From contig JAAXJP010000745.1 in NCBI GenBank assembly GCA_012269805.1, positions 1 through 5,402 on the forward strand: 5,402 nt of DNA. The letters run 5' to 3'. Below the pieces are notes generated by a model. That model made no database searches. It was not told the origin of the DNA and was given only the letters and a program-made list of their open reading frames with translations. The position numbers and the translations under genes were made by a program. The stretch comes from Rubrivirga sp. (lineage in GTDB: Bacteria; Bacteroidota; Rhodothermia; Rhodothermales; Rubricoccaceae). Of the stretch, positions 1-5,402 are shown in pieces; positions within the stretch are counted from its first letter, which is position 1; each line of letters begins with the position of its first letter.

Positions 1-1743
1 TACCAGGCGCGCCCGGAGGACATGAGCGCGGACGACGTCGAGGCCGAGCTGGAGCGGTTCGAGCGGGCCGTCGCCCGGAGCGAGCGCGAACTCAAGAAGA
101 TCGCCGTCGTCGCCCACCAGAAGCTCGGCGACAACTCGGCGGGCATCTTCGACGCCCAGAAGCTGGTCCTCCGCGACAGCCAGTTCTACGACGCCGTCGT
201 CGAGCGCGTGCGCGAGCACGGGTCCGGGGCCGGGTGGGCCGTCCAGACCGTCCTCGAGGAGCACCGTCGGCGGCTCGAGGCCAGCCCGAACGCGGCCCTC
301 CGCGAGCGCGCGGCCGACTTCCTCGACGTCCAGAACCGCGTCCTCCGCAACCTCCAGCAGGGGCGGGCGGTCTCGCGGATCGACCCGAACCGCGTGGTCG
401 TGGCCGAGAACCTGACCGCGGCCGACGTCCTCCTCTTCAGTCGGCGCGGCGTGCTCGGCGTCGTCCTCGACTTTGGCGGCCCGACGAGCCACGTCTCGAT
501 CATGGCCCGCGCGCTCGGCGTGCCGGCCGTCGTGAGCCTCCACGGGCTCGCCGAGCACGTCCAGCCCGACGACGTCCTCGTCGTCGACGGGTTCTCGGGG
601 ACGGTCATCGTCAACCCGGACGCCGAGACGCTCGAGCGGGCCGAGCGGAAGGCGGCCCGGTTCGACGCCATCGCCGCCGACCGCGACGCGCTCCGCGATT
701 CGCCCTCCGAGACCAGCGACGGGCACCGCGTCGGGCTCCAGGCCAACGTCGAGTTCCGGGAGGAATTCCCGCTCCTCCACGAGTACGGCGCCGAGGGCGT
801 CGGCCTGTTCCGGACCGAGATGCTGTTCCTCACGCAGGGCCGCGCGCTCGACGAGGACCAGCAGTACGAGGTGTACCGCGACGCCGTCGTGGCCGCGGCG
901 CCGCACGCCGTCACGTTCCGCCTGCTCGACCTCGGCGGCGACAAGGTGCTGCCGATGTCGCGGCGGGAGTCGAACCCGTTCCTCGGGTGGCGCGGCCTGC
1001 GGATCCTCCTCGACAAGCCCGACCTCCTCCGGCCCCAGCTCCGCGCCGTCTTGCGCGCCGCCGCCGCCGCGCCCCACGACGCGCCGCCGAAGGTGCTCCT
1101 GCCGATGGTGTCGGGCATCGAGCAGGTCCGGGCGTTCCGGCGCACGTTCCGGGCCGTCTGCGCCGAGCTCGAGGCCGAGGGCCTCCCACACCGCGCCGAG
1201 GTCCCGCTCGGGATCATGGTTGAGGTCCCGTCCGTCGCGCTCCAGGCGGACCTGTTCGCGCGGAACGTCGACTTTTTCTCAATCGGGACCAACGACCTGA
1301 CCCAGTTCACGCTCGCCGTCGACCGGGGCAACGACCTCGTGGCGGGTCTGTACCGGGAGCTCCACCCGGCCGTGCTGGGCCTGGTCGCGGAGACCGTCCG
1401 GGCGGCCAAGGCCGTGGGCGTGCCCGTCTCGGTCTGCGGCGAGGTCGCCGCCGACCCGCGCGTGACGCCGCTCCTCGTGGGCCTCGGCGTCGACACGCTG
1501 AGCGCCTCGCCGGCGTACCTCACGCTCGTCAAGCGCGTGGTGCGGGCCTTCACGATGGACGAGGCCGAGGACCTCGCCAGGCGCGCCCTGCGCCAGCCCG
1601 ACGCCGACGCGGTCCGCCGCCTGCTCGAGTACTTCCTCGCCTGCCACAACCGCGACCTCGCCGAGCTCCTCGGCCTCGACGAACCCGACGGCGGCCTCGC
1701 CCGCCGCATCGCCGACCGGATGGCCGACGAGCCGGTCGACTGA
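1..1743 (+). CDS. ptsI: PTS phosphotransferase enzyme I (PEP-protein phosphotransferase), 5' end cut by window
   Basis: Enzyme I takes phosphate from PEP onto a His and passes it to HPr, the first cytoplasmic step of PTS sugar uptake. Residues are counted from the Met at 22, but that Met is probably internal: the frame is open to base 1, and the usual N-terminal strand (about 25 residues) must lie upstream. Visible landmarks: the phosphorylation site GGPTSHVSIMAR with His157; PEP-site residues Arg264 (GLFRTE), Arg300 (RLLDLGGDK), Glu401 (MVEVPS), Asp425 (SIGTNDLTQ) and Arg435; catalytic Cys472 in VCGE. These match E. coli His189, Arg296, Arg332, Glu431, Asp455, Arg465 and Cys502 with offsets changing by only two residues, so the enzyme should be active. 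The helical HPr-binding part fits residues 1-120, the swivelling His domain about 120-210, and the TIM-barrel about 230-545. About 28 residues more follow the Cys than in E. coli. PpsA and PpdK are excluded by domain order; a PtsP-type GAF domain cannot be ruled out upstream. Confidence 0.95.
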   Translation, partial: YQARPEDMSADDVEAELERFERAVARSERELKKIAVVAHQKLGDNSAGIFDAQKLVLRDSQFYDAVVERVREHGSGAGWAVQTVLEEHRRRLEASPNAALRERAADFLDVQNRVLRNLQQGRAVSRIDPNRVVVAENLTAADVLLFSRRGVLGVVLDFGGPTSHVSIMARALGVPAVVSLHGLAEHVQPDDVLVVDGFSGTVIVNPDAETLERAERKAARFDAIAADRDALRDSPSETSDGHRVGLQANVEFREEFPLLHEYGAEGVGLFRTEMLFLTQGRALDEDQQYEVYRDAVVAAAPHAVTFRLLDLGGDKVLPMSRRESNPFLGWRGLRILLDKPDLLRPQLRAVLRAAAAAPHDAPPKVLLPMVSGIEQVRAFRRTFRAVCAELEAEGLPHRAEVPLGIMVEVPSVALQADLFARNVDFFSIGTNDLTQFTLAVDRGNDLVAGLYRELHPAVLGLVAETVRAAKAVGVPVSVCGEVAADPRVTPLLVGLGVDTLSASPAYLTLVKRVVRAFTMDEAEDLARRALRQPDADAVRRLLEYFLACHNRDLAELLGLDEPDGGLARRIADRMADEPVD

Positions 1744-1744
1744 C

Positions 1745-2824
1745 GTGCCCCCCTCCGACTCCCCTCCGACCGCTTTGGCCGATACCCTCTACGACGAGTC
1801 CCTCGACCCCGGTGACATGCGCGGCGCCGTCCGCGCCTTCCCGGACCACCTCGCCGAGGGCTGGCGCCGCGGCGCCGCGGCCGACGACTTCGAGATCGAC
1901 CCGAGCGCGCTGGACGGCATCGTCTTGTGCGGAATGGGCGGCTCCGCCATCGGCGGCGACCTCGTGCGCGGGATCATCGAGCCGTCGTCGCCGCTCCCGT
2001 TCAGCGTCAACCGCGGGTACGCGTTGCCGGGTTGGGTGGGGGAGCGCACGCTCGTGGTCGCGTCCAGCTACTCGGGCGGCACGGAGGAGACGCTCGCGGC
2101 CTTTGACGAGGCCAGGGCCCGCGGCGCCCGGCGCCTCGCCATCACCTCGGGCGGCACGCTCGCCGAGATCGCCGAGGCGGACGGGCTCGACCACGTGACC
2201 ATTCCGGGCGGCCTCCAGCCACGCGCCGCGCTCGGCTACTCGCTGGGCGCCGTGCTCCGCCTCGTGCAGACGCTCGGGCTGACCGACTTGTCCGACGCCG
2301 AGTTCGCCACCGCCCTGCTCGCCGCCCGCCAGCGGGCCGCGCGGCACGACGAGGACGACCCCTCCAACTCCGCGCAGGCACTGGCGGCGGCCTTTGACGG
2401 GGCGCTGCCGGTGATCTACACGGGCGTCGGGCTGCTGGAGCCGGTCGGGATGCGGTGGCGGACGCAGATCCACGAGAACGCGAAGCACCCGGCCGTCGGC
2501 AACGTGCTCCCGGAGCTCGACCACAACGAGATCATGGGGTTCGAGTCGGGCCCTGAGGAGGTCCTCTCGCGGATGCGCGTCGTCGCGCTGAAGGACGAGG
2601 ACGACCATGCGCAAGTGATCAAGCGGTTCGCGGCCACCCGGGAGCTCGTCGAGCCCCGGATCGGCGGGTGGCTCGAGATCGCGTCCGGCGGGGACTCCCG
2701 CCTCGACCGTGCGCTCGGCCTGGTCCAACTCGGCGACGCGGCCTCGTTCTGGCTCGCCATGCGAAAGGGTGTCGACCCGACGCCGGTCGAGACCATCCAG
2801 TCGCTCAAAAAGCAGCTGGCGTAG
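1745..2824 (+). CDS. Bifunctional phosphoglucose/phosphomannose isomerase
   Basis: A 359-residue cytoplasmic sugar-phosphate isomerase of the SIS fold, interconverting glucose-6-P or mannose-6-P with fructose-6-P. The first SIS domain carries GMGGSAIGGD (63-72) and the phosphate-binding SSYSGGTEE (107-115); GGLQPRAALGY supplies Arg160. The second SIS domain has HENAKHP with Glu244 and LDHNEIMGFE with His260. The Glu-His spacing of 16 equals that of Glu203 and His219 in the Pyrobaculum aerophilum enzyme, and the C-terminal LKKQLA (Lys355/356) supplies the expected catalytic Lys. Classical PGI is much longer and lacks this motif set, so the dual-function family is well supported; the actual substrate preference cannot be read from sequence. 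The start is GTG, one nucleotide after the ptsI stop. The only nearby ATG (1817, residue 25) would remove the conserved lead-in helix (YDESLDPGDMRGAVRAFPDH), so GTG is preferred. No Shine-Dalgarno is evident, and translation is probably coupled to ptsI. Confidence 0.93.
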   Translation: MPPSDSPPTALADTLYDESLDPGDMRGAVRAFPDHLAEGWRRGAAADDFEIDPSALDGIVLCGMGGSAIGGDLVRGIIEPSSPLPFSVNRGYALPGWVGERTLVVASSYSGGTEETLAAFDEARARGARRLAITSGGTLAEIAEADGLDHVTIPGGLQPRAALGYSLGAVLRLVQTLGLTDLSDAEFATALLAARQRAARHDEDDPSNSAQALAAAFDGALPVIYTGVGLLEPVGMRWRTQIHENAKHPAVGNVLPELDHNEIMGFESGPEEVLSRMRVVALKDEDDHAQVIKRFAATRELVEPRIGGWLEIASGGDSRLDRALGLVQLGDAASFWLAMRKGVDPTPVETIQSLKKQLA

Positions 2825-2843
2825 CCGGTCGGGGCCGTCCGTA

Positions 2844-2879
2844 CGCGCGGGCCGGGGGTTCTGCCCTTGCGCCCGCGCG
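2844..2879 (+). terminator. GC-rich hairpin after the ptsI-isomerase pair, possible terminator
   Basis: Bases 2844-2852 (CGCGCGGGC) are the exact reverse complement of 2871-2879 (GCCCGCGCG), giving a 9-bp all-GC stem. The stem can continue inward, after bulging C2870, through C2853-G2858 paired with 2864-2869 (two G-T pairs) to a TTCTG loop. It starts 20 nt after the isomerase stop, where an operon terminator would be expected. No T tract follows it, so it is not a canonical intrinsic terminator; it could act with Rho, protect a 3' end, or simply reflect GC content. Confidence 0.45.
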
Positions 2880-2897
2880 CGGGCATGGCTAGCGTGC
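2866..2897 (+). promoter_or_regulatory. Candidate Bacteroidota-type promoter for the peptidase-propeller-barrel gene
   Basis: CTTG at 2866-2869 is followed, after 20 nt, by TAGCGTGC at 2890-2897. The known Bacteroides-type pattern is TTTG near -33 and TAnnTTTG near -7, about 19-20 nt apart. The spacing and the TA fit, but only three of six specified bases of the -7 box match. Transcription would begin near 2904, leaving about 20 nt of leader before the ATG at 2924. Confidence 0.3.
2871..2884. repeat. Perfect 14-bp palindrome GCCCGCGCGCGGGC
   Basis: This segment equals its own reverse complement over 14 bases. Its left half also forms the right arm of the larger hairpin at 2844-2879, so the two foldings exclude each other. 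It lies between the candidate -33 and -7 elements of the downstream gene, a position suited to an operator. Alternating GC palindromes also arise by chance at this base composition, so function is unproven. Confidence 0.35.
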
Positions 2898-2923
2898 GGG
2901 GCCGCAGGCGCGGCGACCCCACC

Positions 2924-3016
2924 ATGACACGACACCTGCCGGGCGGACTCCGACTCCTCTGCGCGGCCGTCACCCTCGTCGGGCTGGCGGTCGCGCTCGC
3001 TCCTGAGGCACACGCG
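2924..3016 (+). other. Sec-type signal peptide coding segment
   Basis: It encodes a short basic start (MTRH and Arg10), a hydrophobic run from Leu11 to about Ala26, and a polar end closing in AHA, a good signal peptidase I site before Gln32. The only Cys (13) lies inside the hydrophobic core and not in a lipobox, so a lipoprotein is unlikely. This exported start agrees with a peptidase and barrel acting at the cell envelope, and it supports the ATG at 2924. Confidence 0.8.
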
Positions 3017-5402
3017 CAGGCGTTCGGGCGGAATAAGATCCAGTACGACGGGTTCGACTGGCACGTGCTCGAGACCGAGCACTTCGACGTCTACTATTAC
3101 CCCGAGGCGGAGGCCCTCGCGGCCATCGGGGCCGAGACGGCGGAGGACTGGTACGACGTGCTCGAGACGCGCTTCGACCTCTCGCTGACGCACCGCGTCC
3201 CGCTCATCTTCTACGCCTCGAACCTCCACTTCAAGCAGACGAACGTGACGCCGGGGTTCATCCCCGACGGGGTCGGCGGCTTTTTCGAGTTCCTGAAGGG
3301 CCGCGTCGTGATCCCAGCCGACGGCGACCTCGGCCGGTTCCAACGCGTGATCCGGCACGAGCTGGTCCACGTGTTCACGTTCAACAAGCTGGCGCGCGTC
3401 CTCCGCGACCACCGCCGGCCGACCGACCAGTTCCTCCCGCTGTGGTTTACGGAGGGCATCGCCGAGTACTGGAGCGGCGAGCCCGACTTCCAGCACGAGA
3501 TGATCCTGCGCGACGCCGTCGCGTCGAACTTTTTCGTGCCGCTCCACGACATGGACCGCATCGCGGGCTCCTACGTGATGTACAAGGAGGGCGAGGCCTT
3601 CTGCCGGTTTGTGGCCGAGACCTACGGCGAGGAGCGGCTCCTCGACCTGATCGAGGAGGCGTGGCGGAGCCCCGACTTCGACCACGTGATCGAGGTCGTC
3701 CTGGGCGAGGACGGGTACGCCGTCTCCGACCGTTGGGAGGCGTGGATCCGCGCCCAGTACACGCCGAAGCTGGTCGATGTCGACATCGCGTCGTTGACGA
3801 CGGAGCCCATCGGCGCGCGCGGATTCAACGCGAAGCCGGTCTCCTGGGTGCGGCCCGACGGCGTCCGCGAGGTGCTGTTTTACTCCAACCGCGGGAGCTA
3901 CTCGGCCGTCCTCGCCCAGCGCGTCGACGGCGACCTCGAGCCGCTCGGCGAGCCGCGGACGGTCCTCCGGGCGGGGCGGTCGCTCGACTTCGAGGCGTTC
4001 CACCTGTTCGAGAGCCGCCTCGACGTGAGCGACGACGGGGTGCTGGCCGTCGTCTCGAAGCGGGGCGCGACCGACGTGGTCCACCTCGTCGACCTCGCGA
4101 CCGAGGAGCGTCTGGCGATGCTCGGCTTCGACGAGCTCGTGGCGATCTACTCGCCGACGGTGTCCGAAGGGGGCCGGCGCGTCGTGTTCTCGGGCATCGA
4201 CCGCGGCGGGCAGGCCGACCTCTACCTCTACGACCGCGACGCCCAGGTCCTCCGGCAGCTCACGAACGACGTCTACAACGACAGCGCCCCCGACCTCAGC
4301 CCGGACGGCCGGACGGTCGCGTTCTCGTCGGACCGGACAGCATGGGGGCCGGAGGGCGCGCAGAACGTGTTCACCCTCGACCTTGAGACGGGCACGATCC
4401 GCCACGTCACGGCCGGCCCGCAGGTGGACCTCTCGCCGCGGTGGAGCCCCGACGGCCGCCGCCTCGCCTTCGCCTCCGCCCGCCGCGAGGCCGACGGAAA
4501 GTACTCCGCCCAAGACCTCTGGCTCGCCGACCTGGAGGCGCCGCGCCTTCCCGCCGACGAGCCCGCGGTCGCGGCCGTCCCCGGCGGCGCCGACCCCGAC
4601 GGCCTCGGCGGAGCCGCCGAGGCGGCCGATGCCGGCGTCGAGCTCCGCCAGCTCACGCGGTTCGCCAGCGCGGCCTTCGACCCGTACTGGGTGGGCGACG
4701 AGGCCCTCGTGTTCGCGGCCTTCGAAGACTTCCGCTTTACGGTCCGCGCCCTCGACCTCGACTCCCTCGCGGCGAGCCCCGAGCAGGTCGTCGACGCCGG
4801 CGCGGCGCCGATCGCGGCGCCCTGGGACTACGCGCGCTACGACGTCGAGGGCGACCCCGGCGAGCCGTACGCGACGAGCTACCAGCTCGACATCGCCCAG
4901 GGCGGCTTCGCGACGACGACCACGGCCAGCGCGCAGGCCGGCGGCGCCACCATCGCGTTCTCCGACATGCTCGGCAACGAGCGGATCTACGTCACGGCGT
5001 ACTCGGCCAACTCGATCCAGACCGGCCGCTCGTTCCTCGACGGGCTCAACGTGTCGGTCACGCGGCTCCACCTCGGCCGCCGCGCGAACGTCGGCTATGG
5101 CGCCTTCCGGCTGGCGGGGCCGCGCTACGACCGGACCGACCCGGCCCAGGCCTCGCGCATCCCGTCCTACGAACAACGGGTCGGGCTGCTCGGGCTTGTG
5201 AGCTACCCGCTCTCGTTCTTCCGTCGGGTCGACGTCGAGACGTCGTTCGCGGTCGGGCAGAAGACGGGCCTGCTGCGGGCCGCGACGGGGGGGACGTCGT
5301 TCGACACGCTCCGTACGGCGACGCTCTCGAACTCGCTGACGTTCGTCGAGGACCACGCCCTCTACAGCGCGTGGGGACCGGCCCAGGGCTTCCGCGCCAA
5401 CC
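2924..5402 (+). CDS. Secreted zinc-peptidase / TolB-like propeller / outer-membrane beta-barrel protein, 3' end cut by window
   Basis: The frame is open from the ATG at 2924 to the window end (826 complete codons, no stop). Residues 1-31 are a Sec signal peptide: Arg near the start, a Leu/Ala/Val core, and an AHA cleavage site before Gln32. Residues about 32-290 form a gluzincin-like domain of the peptidase-MA kind, with HELVH (145-149) and, 28 residues after it, WFTEGIAEYW; His145, His149 and Glu177 are the likely zinc ligands and Glu146 the base. Residues about 300-640 hold beta-propeller blades with PD40-type turns, clearest as SPDG at 459 and 508. From about 649 the sequence alternates as in BamA/D15-type barrels, with a FSDMLGN motif at 679-685 and many aromatic strand ends; more strands must lie beyond the window. 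The product is probably anchored in the outer membrane with the peptidase and propeller in the periplasm. Substrate and role are unknown. An in-frame ATG at 2885 is a less likely start because it adds 13 Arg-rich residues before the signal peptide. Confidence 0.85.
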   Translation, partial: MTRHLPGGLRLLCAAVTLVGLAVALAPEAHAQAFGRNKIQYDGFDWHVLETEHFDVYYYPEAEALAAIGAETAEDWYDVLETRFDLSLTHRVPLIFYASNLHFKQTNVTPGFIPDGVGGFFEFLKGRVVIPADGDLGRFQRVIRHELVHVFTFNKLARVLRDHRRPTDQFLPLWFTEGIAEYWSGEPDFQHEMILRDAVASNFFVPLHDMDRIAGSYVMYKEGEAFCRFVAETYGEERLLDLIEEAWRSPDFDHVIEVVLGEDGYAVSDRWEAWIRAQYTPKLVDVDIASLTTEPIGARGFNAKPVSWVRPDGVREVLFYSNRGSYSAVLAQRVDGDLEPLGEPRTVLRAGRSLDFEAFHLFESRLDVSDDGVLAVVSKRGATDVVHLVDLATEERLAMLGFDELVAIYSPTVSEGGRRVVFSGIDRGGQADLYLYDRDAQVLRQLTNDVYNDSAPDLSPDGRTVAFSSDRTAWGPEGAQNVFTLDLETGTIRHVTAGPQVDLSPRWSPDGRRLAFASARREADGKYSAQDLWLADLEAPRLPADEPAVAAVPGGADPDGLGGAAEAADAGVELRQLTRFASAAFDPYWVGDEALVFAAFEDFRFTVRALDLDSLAASPEQVVDAGAAPIAAPWDYARYDVEGDPGEPYATSYQLDIAQGGFATTTTASAQAGGATIAFSDMLGNERIYVTAYSANSIQTGRSFLDGLNVSVTRLHLGRRANVGYGAFRLAGPRYDRTDPAQASRIPSYEQRVGLLGLVSYPLSFFRRVDVETSFAVGQKTGLLRAATGGTSFDTLRTATLSNSLTFVEDHALYSAWGPAQGFRAN

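Noticed and set aside
22..24. ATG at 22 as the true start of enzyme I
   Set aside because: The frame is open to base 1 with plausible protein sequence, and alignment by the catalytic residues shows about 32 residues are expected before this Met. The real start lies outside the window.
234..1223. A 329-codon plus-strand frame inside ptsI
   Set aside because: The product is almost only Arg, Pro, Ala and Gly, typical of an out-of-frame reading of high-GC coding DNA.
186..1709. A 507-codon minus-strand frame over ptsI
   Set aside because: It is rich in Arg and Ser and lies wholly antisense to the well-supported enzyme I gene; composition artefact.
2416..2973. A 185-codon minus-strand frame spanning the intergenic gap
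   Set aside because: It is mostly antisense to the isomerase C-terminus, has Ser/Arg/Pro-rich composition and shows no motif; it gives no support for a divergent gene in the gap.
3442..5201. Two long plus-strand frames (3442-4386 and 4383-5201) overlapping the envelope gene
   Set aside because: Both give Arg/Pro/Ser/Ala-rich products without motifs, while the frame starting at 2924 carries a signal peptide, HELVH, SPDG turns and barrel strands over the same bases.
1550..5356. A 1268-codon open frame on the minus strand
   Set aside because: It runs antisense to parts of all three genes with clear family motifs. Its product is a monotonous Arg/Glu/Val/Gly/Asp mix without any recognisable domain. 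Such mirror frames arise when sense codons nearly all end in G or C, which makes stop codons rare on the opposite strand.

Overview
The window is 5.4 kb of very GC-rich DNA, packed with genes that all read on the + strand. It holds three protein-coding genes. The first is cut by the left edge and the third by the right edge. The codons end almost always in G or C, and no clear Shine-Dalgarno sequence precedes either visible start. Together with the gene types, this suggests a high-GC member of the Bacteroidota/Rhodothermota side of the tree (Rubricoccaceae- or Salinibacter-like). That placement is inference from style and gene content, not from a marker gene.

Left part (1-1743): the PTS phosphotransferase enzyme I, lacking only about the first 25 residues. 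Its phosphorylated His, its PEP-binding residues and its catalytic Cys are all present at the spacing known from E. coli. One nucleotide after its stop, a GTG opens a bifunctional phosphoglucose/phosphomannose isomerase (1745-2824). The two are almost certainly one transcript. Enzyme I starts PEP-driven sugar phosphorylation, and the isomerase feeds glucose-6-P or mannose-6-P into fructose-6-P. Upstream partners such as HPr may lie just outside the window.

Middle (2825-2923): a 99-nt gap with a strong GC hairpin, a perfect 14-bp palindrome overlapping it, and a weak Bacteroidota-style promoter candidate. It looks like the end of the sugar operon and the start of a new transcript.

Right part (2924-5402, open at the edge): one long reading frame of at least 826 codons. 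It encodes a secreted multidomain protein with a signal peptide, a gluzincin-type zinc peptidase domain (HELVH plus WFTEG), a TolB/PD40-like propeller with about six blades, and the start of an outer-membrane beta-barrel. This is the most interesting item in the window. No RNA gene, mobile element or CRISPR array was seen.
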